Part shown: one piece after another, positions 1 through 6,762 of the stretch
How positions within the stretch are numbered: position 1 is the stretch's first letter
Layout: each line of letters opens with the position of its first letter
From: Betaproteobacteria bacterium
Lineage (GTDB): Bacteria; Pseudomonadota; Gammaproteobacteria; Burkholderiales; SG8-39
Length of the DNA stretch: 47,763 bases
Assembly (NCBI GenBank): GCA_004297625.1
Contig: SCTY01000046.1
Coordinates: 1 to 47,763, forward strand
Reading direction: 5' to 3'
Notes under the pieces: generated by a model
Seen by the model: only the letters and a program-made list of their open reading frames with translations
Told to the model about the DNA's origin: nothing
Database searches by the model: none
Made by a program: the position numbers and the translations under genes

Positions 1-107
1 CGTTCCTGGAACTGGAGCACTACTATCGTCCACCGGGGTTGCCGCTTGAGCGACAGCCTTGGCTTGCGAGCGTATGGCGGAAGAACGGCGCATCCGGTGA
101 GGTCTAA
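1..107 (+). CDS. 3' end of an unidentified protein (partial)
   Basis: An open frame enters from the left edge and ends at a TAA at 105-107, giving 34 residues rich in aromatic and proline residues (near its start it reads FLELEHYYRPPG). The start lies outside the window and the fragment is too short to assign to a family. Its last codons overlap GTCTAAC at 102-108, which resembles the left core of an integron attC site, but I cannot find the matching right half before the next gene. Confidence 0.45.
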   Translation, partial: FLELEHYYRPPGLPLERQPWLASVWRKNGASGEV

Positions 108-152
108 CAACGCCATGGACAGCCAGGCGGCGTCAGTTGCTACTGATCACGC

Positions 153-641
153 ATGAGCGCGACCCGGATTAGCTGCCACATCAACGCGCCCCGCGCGGCC
201 GTCTATCGCACGCTGCTCGATCCGCGCGCCGTCGCAAAGTGGAAAGTGCCGGACGGCATGACCTGCCACGTGCATGCGTTCGATGCCCGCGAAGGCGGCT
301 CATTCCGGATCTCGCTTACCTGCGATGCACGCACCGCGGCCGGAAAGACGACCGAACACACCGACACGTACCATGGCCGCTTCGTCAAGCTCGTGCCCAA
401 CGAGAAGGTCATCGAGGTGGACGAGTTCGAGACCGAAGATTCCGCCCTGCGCGGCGAAATGACGATCACCATCACACTCGCCGATGGCGACGGCGGCACT
501 GATCTCCTCGCCGTGCACGATGGCCTGCCGCGCGCCGTATCGCCAGCCGACAATGAAACTGGCTGGCGGATGGCACTTGCCAAACTCGCGGCACTCGTCG
601 AGACGGGCTGGGATACGCGCTCGCCAGGCCTGGCGCCATGA
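153..641 (+). CDS. SRPBCC / AHSA1-family protein
   Basis: This 162-residue protein has the features of the START-like SRPBCC superfamily, AHSA1 (Hsp90 ATPase activator homologue) type. The N-terminus reads as 'rIschiNAPraaVYraLlDP.avakW', followed by a middle 'GGSFRISLT' strand, a TYHGRFVKLVPNEKV segment, and a C-terminal helix beginning 'ETGWRMALAKLAALVE'. Such proteins form a deep hydrophobic cavity and bind small lipophilic ligands; no specific substrate can be inferred. The ATG at 153 is the first start in frame and no strong ribosome binding site precedes it. An attC-like palindrome lies 10 bases after the stop, so the gene may be an old integron cassette. The family call is firm, the cellular role unknown. 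Confidence 0.85.
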   Translation: MSATRISCHINAPRAAVYRTLLDPRAVAKWKVPDGMTCHVHAFDAREGGSFRISLTCDARTAAGKTTEHTDTYHGRFVKLVPNEKVIEVDEFETEDSALRGEMTITITLADGDGGTDLLAVHDGLPRAVSPADNETGWRMALAKLAALVETGWDTRSPGLAP

Positions 642-651
642 GCGCATCGCC

Positions 652-712
652 GCCTGACAACCGCATGCAGCGGATGGCGCCGAGCGCCGCCGCTGATGCT
701 GGACGTTTAGCC
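652..712 (+). other. attC-like recombination site (degenerate)
   Basis: An imperfect 61-bp palindrome lies between two accessory genes. The left arm starts GCCTGAC and contains GCATGCAGCGG. The reverse complement of the right arm starts GGCTAAAC and contains GCATCAGCGG, so the inner arms pair with one extra base on one side, as in attC extrahelical bases. The outer cores deviate from the canonical RYYYAAC and GTTRRRY. The position, just after one stop codon and 11 bases before the next ATG, is typical of cassette arrays. No integrase gene is visible. Confidence 0.45.
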
Positions 713-723
713 CGCTGAAACTC

Positions 724-1236
724 ATGCGCCGATTTATCGCCTTTGCCATTCTTCTGGCGGCGAGTGCTGCCTCTCCGGCAAGAACTTTCGAGAGTTGCGT
801 GAGCTTGGAGAATTCGGCGGACATCGCGCGACTTGTGCACGAACTCGATTCGTTGAAGATGGCGCATCGCGTCGGCCGAGCCATGGTGTGCGTCGATGGG
901 GATGACGGCAGCGCCTTCTCGGCTGTCCTGTCGAAGCTCTTTGCCGATCCGTCCAGGAGGCGCCACCTCGAGATCCCGCGTACGCCTTCCGGCGTCGCGG
1001 CCGAATCCTTCACGTTCTACGACACGGCAATGCAGGCCGCGCTCGAAGCCACGCTTCGGCGCAAAGGCATTTGGTTCGCGAAGGATGCGTCGGGCACCCT
1101 GTGGTATGAGGTCACGAGCGAGGCCGTCGTCGGGCAGGAGATCTTCGGCATCGCCGAGAGCCGCGGCTCGAATCAGCGGTCTGACCCCACGGTCGAAACC
1201 GACGCCCGCAAGAGCGGCGCGCGCGGCGCACCGTGA
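724..1236 (+). CDS. Secreted protein of unknown function
   Basis: The 170-residue product begins with a short basic stretch and a hydrophobic core (MRRFIAFAILLAASAASPA), a plausible Sec signal peptide with cleavage after about residue 19. The mature part contains two cysteines, near residues 26 and 56, that could pair in the periplasm. The C-terminal 30 residues look disordered. I do not recognise the family. The gene sits between two attC-like palindromes, and its stop codon lies inside the second one, as is usual for integron cassette genes. Start choice: the ATG at 724 directly precedes the signal sequence. Confidence 0.6.
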   Translation: MRRFIAFAILLAASAASPARTFESCVSLENSADIARLVHELDSLKMAHRVGRAMVCVDGDDGSAFSAVLSKLFADPSRRRHLEIPRTPSGVAAESFTFYDTAMQAALEATLRRKGIWFAKDASGTLWYEVTSEAVVGQEIFGIAESRGSNQRSDPTVETDARKSGARGAP

Positions 1237-1245
1237 ACGTTGGGC
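1179..1245 (+). other. Second attC-like palindrome
   Basis: GTCTGAC at 1179-1185 and GTTGGGC at 1239-1245 have the form of attC outer cores (R'' and R'), although the left core has G for A. CACGGT just inside the left core pairs with ACCGTG just inside the right one. The intervening 40 bases are GC-rich and could form the variable loop. The site spans the stop codon of the preceding gene. This is weaker than the 652-712 site because part of the stem lies in coding sequence. Confidence 0.35.
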
Positions 1246-1280
1246 ATCACGGACTCGCCCCGTTCAAGGAGACTGATTGA

Positions 1281-1600
1281 ATGCTGAAAGGCGGATGCTT
1301 TTGCGGGCGGGTTCGCTATGGGGCAGCGTGCCGCGCGCTCAGTTCCGGCTCGTGTGCGGCGAGCCGACTCGGTTCAAATCGACGGCAAAGGGCACGCGCA
1401 GCTTCTGTCCGCGCTGCGGCACGCAGCTGACTTTTGAGCACGACGACTTCGTACAGGAAATCGACGTCACGACGTGCAGCCTTGATGATCCAGACGCGTT
1501 GCCGCCGAAGGACCCCACGCGCACGAGCAGCAAGCTGAATCGGGCCGAGCTGAGCGATCGGCTGCCCGAGTACCAAGAAAGTCGGCCGGAAGGATCGTGA
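1281..1600 (+). pseudogene. GFA-family (glutathione-dependent formaldehyde-activating-like) gene with internal deletion and frameshift
   Basis: A good ribosome binding site (AAGGAGA, 1266-1272) precedes the ATG at 1281, whose frame encodes the typical GFA start MLKGGCFCGRVRYGA with the CxC zinc motif. The frame then fails. From about 1330 a different frame carries the rest of the family: FRLVCGEPTRFKS, then the CPRCGTQLTF zinc pair, then EIDVTTCSLDDPDALPP and a normal C-terminus ending at 1600. About 25-30 residues are missing at the join, including the usual CHCxxCRR segment that supplies other zinc ligands. The result is a frameshifted gene with an internal deletion, very unlikely to give a working enzyme. 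GFA genes are frequent integron cassette cargo, which fits the context. Confidence 0.8.
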
Positions 1601-1685
1601 ACCATATGAAGCCTACATATTTCGATCTCACTGTCAGTTGTTGAGCCCAGAATGCTCCGGGTGAGCCGCGTGAAGAGTTTCGCGT

Positions 1686-2147
1686 ATGCGCTTGTCTAGC
1701 GCGCTGCGCACGGTGGCGCTGCTGGAGGCTGCCAAAGGGGCGTTGGTGCTGCTGGTCGGATTCGGTCTGCTATCGCTGGTCCATCAGGACGTCCAGCAGT
1801 TCGCCGAGCGCCTGGTAGCGCACGCGCACCTCAATCCCGCGTCCCACTATCCGCGCATCTTCCTCGACATGGCGAACCGCGTGACCGACGGCCGCCTGGT
1901 GCTGCTGGCCGCCGGGGCGGCCCTGTACGCCGGCGTACGGTTCATCGAAGCTTACGGGCTCTGGCGTGCCCGCCCTTGGGCCGAATGGTTCGCCGCGCTG
2001 GGCGGAGCGATCTACGTTCCATTCGAGGTCGTGGAGCTTTATCGGCGGGTGACCTGGCTCAGCGTCGGCGCCGTGGTCGTCAATCTATCGGTCGTCGCCA
2101 TCATGCTTTACTGCGTGTTTCACGCCAACCCGGAGAATCCGGCTTAG
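1686..2147 (+). CDS. DUF2127-family membrane protein
   Basis: The 153-residue product has three or four hydrophobic helices: about residues 8-30, 68-85, 98-112 and 124-145. It carries the DUF2127 pattern: an N-terminal 'LRTVALLEAAKGALVLLVGFGLL', a polar loop with HLNPASHYP, then 'ALYAGVRFIEAYGLWRARPWAEWFA' and 'IYVPFEVVELYRR'. It is a predicted integral inner-membrane protein with no known activity. The next gene, a MOSC protein, starts 3 bases after the stop, so the two are probably cotranscribed. Confidence 0.85.
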   Translation: MRLSSALRTVALLEAAKGALVLLVGFGLLSLVHQDVQQFAERLVAHAHLNPASHYPRIFLDMANRVTDGRLVLLAAGAALYAGVRFIEAYGLWRARPWAEWFAALGGAIYVPFEVVELYRRVTWLSVGAVVVNLSVVAIMLYCVFHANPENPA

Positions 2148-2149
2148 AG

Positions 2150-2938
2150 ATGCGCGTCGCCGCCCTGTACCGCTATCCGGTGAAGGGTTTCACGCCCGAG
2201 AGCTGCGAGACGCTGTCCCTCGTCGAGGGCGGCCGCATCGCCGGCGACCGGGTCCTCGGATTCAGATTTGCGAATGCGGCGGCCGCGGGCGACGAATGGG
2301 GCACCAAGCACGAATTCGTCGCGCTGGTGAACACGCCCGGGCTGGCGCGCCTCGAGCTGAAGCTCGATCACCATGACCTTCGCTTACGCGTAGCTTCGCG
2401 AGGCGAGCTCATCGCCGACCAACGCCTGGACGACGGCGGCCGCACGCGCATGGCTGCCGCAATCGAACGTTACGTGCTCGAGCTTGCGGAAAATCCGCTT
2501 GCCTCGCACCCGGAGCGTCTTCCTTTGCGCGTCGTGGGCGACGGCGTTACGCCGCGATATCAGGACGATCGCGCGGGCCTGGTCACGCTGCACAGCCGCG
2601 AAAGCCTGGCAGCGCTCGCCTCCTCCGTGAATTCACCGGATCTGAGCGAGCTGCGCTTCCGGTCGAACATCGCCATCGAAGGCGCCGAGCCCTGGGCCGA
2701 GCAACGGTGGATCGGCCGGACAATTCGCATAGGGGCTGTCGAGTTCGAGGTCGCGTGCCCGAAGACGCGCTGCCTCGCGACGCACGCCAATCCGTCGACC
2801 GGCGAGCGCGATCTGCGGATCATGGAAACTCTGCGCACCGCATTTCCCGCGCAAAAACCGACGTTCGCGGTTGCGCTGACAACCCGCCACGGCGCAGGCA
2901 TGATTTGCACAGGCGATAAGGTCACCTTGAATAACTGA
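2150..2938 (+). CDS. MOSC domain protein (molybdenum-cofactor sulfurase C-terminal type)
   Basis: The 262-residue protein has an N-terminal beta-barrel part (RVAALYRYPVKGFTPE, typical of MOSC_N) followed by the MOSC domain. It contains the conserved cysteine motif near residue 206 (CPKTRCLATHANP), the residue proposed in this family to carry a sulfide or bind molybdenum cofactor. Relatives include YcbX-like and mARC-like proteins, which reduce N-hydroxylated compounds or handle Moco sulfur; no ferredoxin domain is attached here. The ATG at 2150 starts 3 bases after the DUF2127 stop. Length and motifs are complete, so I expect a functional gene. Confidence 0.88.
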   Translation: MRVAALYRYPVKGFTPESCETLSLVEGGRIAGDRVLGFRFANAAAAGDEWGTKHEFVALVNTPGLARLELKLDHHDLRLRVASRGELIADQRLDDGGRTRMAAAIERYVLELAENPLASHPERLPLRVVGDGVTPRYQDDRAGLVTLHSRESLAALASSVNSPDLSELRFRSNIAIEGAEPWAEQRWIGRTIRIGAVEFEVACPKTRCLATHANPSTGERDLRIMETLRTAFPAQKPTFAVALTTRHGAGMICTGDKVTLNN

Positions 2939-2952
2939 GAGCGGCCGCCTAA

Positions 2953-3090
2953 GGAGGCAGGGACAGCCATGCCGCCGGCGAGGTCACCCGTGTCGAGCAG
3001 GATCCGCACAAGCCGCCCGACGTCATCACCGTGCGCGTGGCCGAAGTCTTCAAGGGCCCGGAAGGCGCCGCGATGGCGACGCTGCAGGAT
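2953..3090 (+). pseudogene. Possible coding remnant, unidentified
   Basis: Between the MOSC gene and the glycine-zipper gene, one frame shows strongly coding-like codon use, reading HAAGEVTRVEQDPHK then PPDVITVRVAEVFKGPEG. It has no start codon with a ribosome binding site and runs directly into the next gene's leader. It may be the tail of a decayed protein. I cannot name the family, and chance openness in GC-rich DNA is possible. Confidence 0.3.
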
Positions 3091-3129
3091 TGCGCAGTAA
3101 ACTGGGCGCGTCTTTCCCGGGAGGTCGAC

Positions 3130-3861
3130 ATGAAGAAATTCACACCGGTCATCGCGCTTCTCGCGCTCGCGCTGGCGCAGCCGGTCGCCGCCAAGAAGGA
3201 CCGCGACGACGATGACCACGGCCGCGAGCGCGAGCGCGGCAGCCGGGCGCCGTTTACCAAGTTCGAGAACAACCCCGCGCATTACAAATACGAGTATCGC
3301 GACGCGAGCTGCCGCTACAAGTACGACTACAACTACAAGAACGGCAAGACCAAGGTCGACCAGAAAGGCGACTGCCGCGGCATCGCCTTCCCGCGCCCGG
3401 TGGTGCAGGGGCGCGAGGCGCTGCCGCGCGCCATCCCGCCCGAGCCGCAGGCCCGCACCGTCGAATGCAACCGCGAGGTGATCGGCGCGGTGCTCGGCGG
3501 TGCCGCGGGCGCGGTCATCGGCTCCAGGATCGGCGAGCGCGACGACCGCTTCATCACCACCGTGGGCGGCGCGGTGATCGGCGCCGTCGTCGGCGGCGCG
3601 ATCGGCAAGTCGATGGACGACGCCGACCAGGCGTGCGCCGCGCAGGCGCTCGAATACGCCAACTTCAAGCAGTCGGTGCGCTGGCACAACCGGGCGCGCG
3701 GCGCCTGGTACACGATGACGCCGGTGGGCCTGGTACCGGCCGAGGGCAAAGGCCAGGAGTGCCGGCGCTACAGCATGCTCACGGAAGCCGGCGGCCAGAA
3801 GCAGACGACCCAGGGAATCGCCTGCCGGCAGCAGGACGGTTCCTGGAGGCTGAGAAGCTGA
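3130..3861 (+). CDS. Secreted glycine-zipper (17 kDa surface antigen-like) protein
   Basis: The ATG at 3130 follows a GGGAGG ribosome binding site and starts a clear signal peptide (MKKFTPVIALLALALAQPVAA). The mature protein begins with a charged Asp/Glu/Arg-rich stretch, then a Tyr/Lys-rich region. At about residues 115-165 it has a glycine zipper: VIGAVLGGAAGAVIGSRIGE and VGGAVIGAVVGGAIGK, two hydrophobic GxxxG helices of the Rick_17kDa_Anti / glycine-zipper 2TM family. This family inserts in or associates with the outer membrane. The C-terminal part contains several cysteines and aromatic residues. The upstream 33 codons in the same frame are not part of it. The length of 243 residues is larger than the classical 17 kDa antigen. 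Confidence 0.85.
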   Translation: MKKFTPVIALLALALAQPVAAKKDRDDDDHGRERERGSRAPFTKFENNPAHYKYEYRDASCRYKYDYNYKNGKTKVDQKGDCRGIAFPRPVVQGREALPRAIPPEPQARTVECNREVIGAVLGGAAGAVIGSRIGERDDRFITTVGGAVIGAVVGGAIGKSMDDADQACAAQALEYANFKQSVRWHNRARGAWYTMTPVGLVPAEGKGQECRRYSMLTEAGGQKQTTQGIACRQQDGSWRLRS

Positions 3862-3875
3862 AATTCCCCGGACTT

Positions 3876-3889
3876 CCCCTTGTCAGGGG
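3876..3889. repeat. Palindromic repeat, solitary short copy (CCCCTTGTCAGGGG)
   Basis: This short hairpin matches the core of the longer repeats at 11885-11927 and 12309-12354. The stop codon (TGA) of the UbiD-type gene on the minus strand lies inside it. It lacks the second GCC/GGC hairpin seen in the other copies. It may act as a transcription terminator between the two convergent genes. Confidence 0.6.
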
Positions 3890-5352
3890 GCCAGGAGGTC
3901 CTTCCACTTCGCGCGCGTTTTTTCCTGCAGCTCCTTGCTCGCCTCGGCGACCGCCGGGAAGTCGTGCAGGTGCTCCCACGGACGGCACGCGTCGATGATG
4001 GCCTTTGAGCTGAGCGGCGCGGCGTAGCGGTAGGCGACGAACATCGGGTCGTTTTTCGAGCCCAGGCCGCGCTCGATGATGTCGATGTCCGTCGCGGGGT
4101 CGGTGCGCGTGGCGACCGCCCACATCACCTCCTGCAGATTCGCCGGGTCGATGTCTTCGTCGACGACGACCGAGTAGCGCGACATGTAAGCGCCGACGCC
4201 GCACTGGCTGAGGATGTGCCCGGCCTGGCGCGCGTGGCCGGCATAGCGCTGCTTGATCGCCACCACGTTGAACATGCGCGCACCGCCGATCTCGTGGGCC
4301 CACAGCGCTTTGACGTCGGGAACGCCGGCGGCGACGAGCGCGTCGTGCAGCAGCGCCGAGCGCATCACCGCCTTGGAGTACGAGTAGTCGTTGGGCGGCT
4401 TCGCCGGCGGGCTGCCGAGCAGGATCGGCTGATTGCGGTAGTAAACCCTTTCGATTGAAACCACAGGAGCCGTTCCCGCCTTGCCGGGATAATAGCCGTG
4501 GAACTCGCCGAAAGGCCCTTCGCTGCGCTCGTCGTTCGGCTCGACGAAGCCCTCGAGCACGATCTCGGCGGCCGCGGGAAACGGCAGCCCGGTGATTGGG
4601 CCTTTTACAACAGCAATTTTTTCGTTGAGGACCGCGCCCATGTAGTTGTACTCGCACATTCCGAACGGGATCTCGATCCCGGAGATGAGATAGCCGAGGG
4701 GGTCGCAGCCCGCGATGATCACCACGGGGAAGCGCTTGCCGGCCGCCTTGTGCTTCTCGTAATGGATGCGGCCATGCTTGCCGGGAACCATGTCGAGCGC
4801 GACGTGGCTGCGATCGTGCACCTGGACGCGGTAGGTGCCGACGTTGATCCACTCCGAATCGAGATCGCGCGTCACCACCGAGCAGCCGGTTCCGATGTAG
4901 CGCCCGCCGTCGAGCTCGTGCCAGAGCGGGGCGGGAAACGCCAGCACGTCCGGCTGCTTTTGCATATTTTCGAGAACCACTCCCGAAGAAACCAGGACCG
5001 GTGCAAACCCCGCCGCCGCAGTCTGCCACTGCGCCGGCTTGCCGCGCAGCGCCTCGACGAGGCCCCGGTGCGTCTTCTGCACCGGCAGCCGCAGAATCGA
5101 TGAAAGCCGCGCCGGGCTGCTCGTGCTGCAGGTCAGCACGCGAAAGCCGCGCGGGTAGCCCTTGATGTCGTCGAAGAGCAGCGCGGGCGGCGAGTCTTTC
5201 TTGACGTTGAGCTCGCTGATCGCGCCGAGCTCGAGGTTCCAGTCCGCGCCGGCGACCTCCTTCAGCTCTCCCAGCTTGCGGATTTCCGCAAGCCAGGCCC
5301 GCAGATCGAGCGGATTCACCGGGGAAACGTGCGATCTTCCATGGCGGGCCAT
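3883..5352 (-). CDS. UbiD-family decarboxylase
   Basis: The 489-residue product is a full-length UbiD-type prenylated-FMN-dependent (de)carboxylase. It has the N-terminal domain (LRAWLAEIRKLGELKEV), the central split-barrel core with YIGTGCSVVTRDLDSEWINVGTYR, and the family's acidic motif EPNDERSEGPFGEFHGYY, which includes the conserved Glu-Arg-Glu active-site residues. The dimerising C-terminal part (DEDIDPANLQEVMWAVATRTDP) is also present. Family members decarboxylate unsaturated or aromatic acids and need prFMN from a UbiX-type protein; no ubiX is nearby. The substrate is unknown. Because amidohydrolases and acyl-CoA enzymes are encoded in this window, I infer aromatic-acid catabolism rather than ubiquinone synthesis. 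The stop codon lies inside a palindromic repeat. Confidence 0.92.
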   Translation of the reverse strand: MARHGRSHVSPVNPLDLRAWLAEIRKLGELKEVAGADWNLELGAISELNVKKDSPPALLFDDIKGYPRGFRVLTCSTSSPARLSSILRLPVQKTHRGLVEALRGKPAQWQTAAAGFAPVLVSSGVVLENMQKQPDVLAFPAPLWHELDGGRYIGTGCSVVTRDLDSEWINVGTYRVQVHDRSHVALDMVPGKHGRIHYEKHKAAGKRFPVVIIAGCDPLGYLISGIEIPFGMCEYNYMGAVLNEKIAVVKGPITGLPFPAAAEIVLEGFVEPNDERSEGPFGEFHGYYPGKAGTAPVVSIERVYYRNQPILLGSPPAKPPNDYSYSKAVMRSALLHDALVAAGVPDVKALWAHEIGGARMFNVVAIKQRYAGHARQAGHILSQCGVGAYMSRYSVVVDEDIDPANLQEVMWAVATRTDPATDIDIIERGLGSKNDPMFVAYRYAAPLSSKAIIDACRPWEHLHDFPAVAEASKELQEKTRAKWKDLLAP

Positions 5353-5379
5353 TATAGAAGCTCCGGCGGGGGCGACTGT

Positions 5380-5618
5380 TTACCGTGGAAGCGCACAATC
5401 TGAAGCCGGGCTACAGCTACGCGCACGTCCTCGCGCAACTACGCGAGCCGGCTCATCGGCAGCAAGCTGGTCCTGTACGCGCCGTTGTATCTCGATTTCC
5501 GGGCGCCCGACCCTGCCTCGTTTCCCGCAATGCGCCGCGCGCGTTCGCGGTGCGCTACGTGCCAACGGAAATCGCGCAAGAAGTGCCGCTCGTCGGTCCG
5601 GGCAAGGCCGCCAGTTTC
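5380..5618 (+). pseudogene. Decayed coding fragment in two or three frames
   Basis: Three successive frames on the plus strand show strong G/C third-position codon use: VEAHNLKPGYSYAHVLA, then NYASRLIGSKLVLYAPLYLD, then AFAVRYVPTEIAQEVPLVG. Joined through two frameshifts they look like one degraded protein whose end touches the tail of the acyl-CoA dehydrogenase gene on the other strand. I do not recognise the family. No start signal is visible. Confidence 0.35.
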
Positions 5619-6759
5619 AGCGCTGCGGAAAGCCGCGCTCGAACACCGCCTCGGCGATGCGGTTCTTGAGAATCTCGATCGAGCCGCCGGCGATCATCCA
5701 GCCGCGGCAGCGGCGCAGGCAGTATTCGACCAGCTCCTCGCTGCTGTAGCCCAGGCCGCCCATCACCTGCAGCGCCTCGTTGGCGACCTCGAAGCCCGCC
5801 TGGTTGCAGAAAGCCTTTGCGATCGCGGTTTCCTCCGGCGACGGCAAGCCGCGGTCGGCGTTCGCCGCCGCCCGGTAGAGCAGCAGCTGCCCGGCGTCGA
5901 GCTTCATCTTCATGTCGGCGAATTTCCACTGCAGGCCCTGGAACTCGCACAGCAGCTTGCCGAACTGCTTTCGCTGCATCGCCCACTGCCGCGCTCGTTC
6001 GTACGCGTAGCGCCCGAGCGCGAGCGAGCGCGCGGTGTTGCCGATGCGCTCGACGTTGAAGCCGGCAATCTGCTTCTTGAAGCCGCCCTCGCCGAGCAGG
6101 ACCATGTCGGCGGGAACGCGCACGTCCTCGAAGCGCAGCTCGGCCCACTCCTCGCCGGACATGAACGCGGAAGCTTTGCCCCGGCTTACCCCTTTCGCTT
6201 TCGTCTCGATGAGCACGGAGCCGATGCCCGCAACGCCGGGCGCGAAGCGCACATAGGTGAGGACGAGCTCCGCGTACGCCGAGTGGGTGGTAAAGATCTT
6301 CGAGCCGTTCACGCGATAACCCTCGCCGTCGCGCGTCGCGGTCGTGCGCAGGTCGGTGACCGCCGAGCCCGCCTCGGGCTCGGTCATCCCGACCGAGATC
6401 ACCGATTCTCCCCCGAGTAAGCGCGACAGAAAGCGCTTTTTTTGTTGCGCAGAACCATATTCGGCGAGCACCCGGATCGCGCCGAAGTTGCCCGCCTGCA
6501 CCACGTCGGCGCTGCGCGGGCATACGGCGGCCACCTGCTCGATGGCGACGACGGCGTCGATGAGCGTGCCGCCCTGGCCGCCGTCGGCCTGCGGGAGGGT
6601 GATGCCGAGCAGTCCCTGCTGCGCCAGCAGCTGCGCGACACCCCACGGGTACTCCGGCGAATGCGCGCGCTCGCGCGCGCCCGAGGCGAGATGCTTCTCC
6701 GCGAAGCGCCGCACGGAGTCGCGGAACTGCTCCTGCTCGCTGGTGAAGCGGAAATCCAT
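5617..6759 (-). CDS. Acyl-CoA dehydrogenase
   Basis: The 380-residue flavoprotein has the three-part acyl-CoA dehydrogenase fold: an N-terminal helical domain (residues 1-120), a middle beta domain with the FAD-binding VGMTEPEAGSAVTDL motif (about 123-136), and a C-terminal helical domain. The usual catalytic glutamate near the C-terminus is replaced by glycine (MIAGGSIEILKN). An NVERIG motif supplies Glu237 at the helix-G position used by isovaleryl-CoA and long-chain enzymes, so I infer that alternative base. It oxidises an acyl-CoA to the 2,3-enoyl-CoA and passes electrons to ETF. It starts 3 bases after the acyl-CoA synthetase stop, so the two form an operon. The chain length accepted cannot be read from sequence. 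Confidence 0.92.
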   Translation of the reverse strand: MDFRFTSEQEQFRDSVRRFAEKHLASGARERAHSPEYPWGVAQLLAQQGLLGITLPQADGGQGGTLIDAVVAIEQVAAVCPRSADVVQAGNFGAIRVLAEYGSAQQKKRFLSRLLGGESVISVGMTEPEAGSAVTDLRTTATRDGEGYRVNGSKIFTTHSAYAELVLTYVRFAPGVAGIGSVLIETKAKGVSRGKASAFMSGEEWAELRFEDVRVPADMVLLGEGGFKKQIAGFNVERIGNTARSLALGRYAYERARQWAMQRKQFGKLLCEFQGLQWKFADMKMKLDAGQLLLYRAAANADRGLPSPEETAIAKAFCNQAGFEVANEALQVMGGLGYSSEELVEYCLRRCRGWMIAGGSIEILKNRIAEAVFERGFPQR

Positions 6760-6762
6760 GGT

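Noticed and set aside
102..152. A third complete attC site before the SRPBCC gene
   Set aside because: GTCTAAC fits a left core, but no pairing right core or inner arms are found before the ATG.
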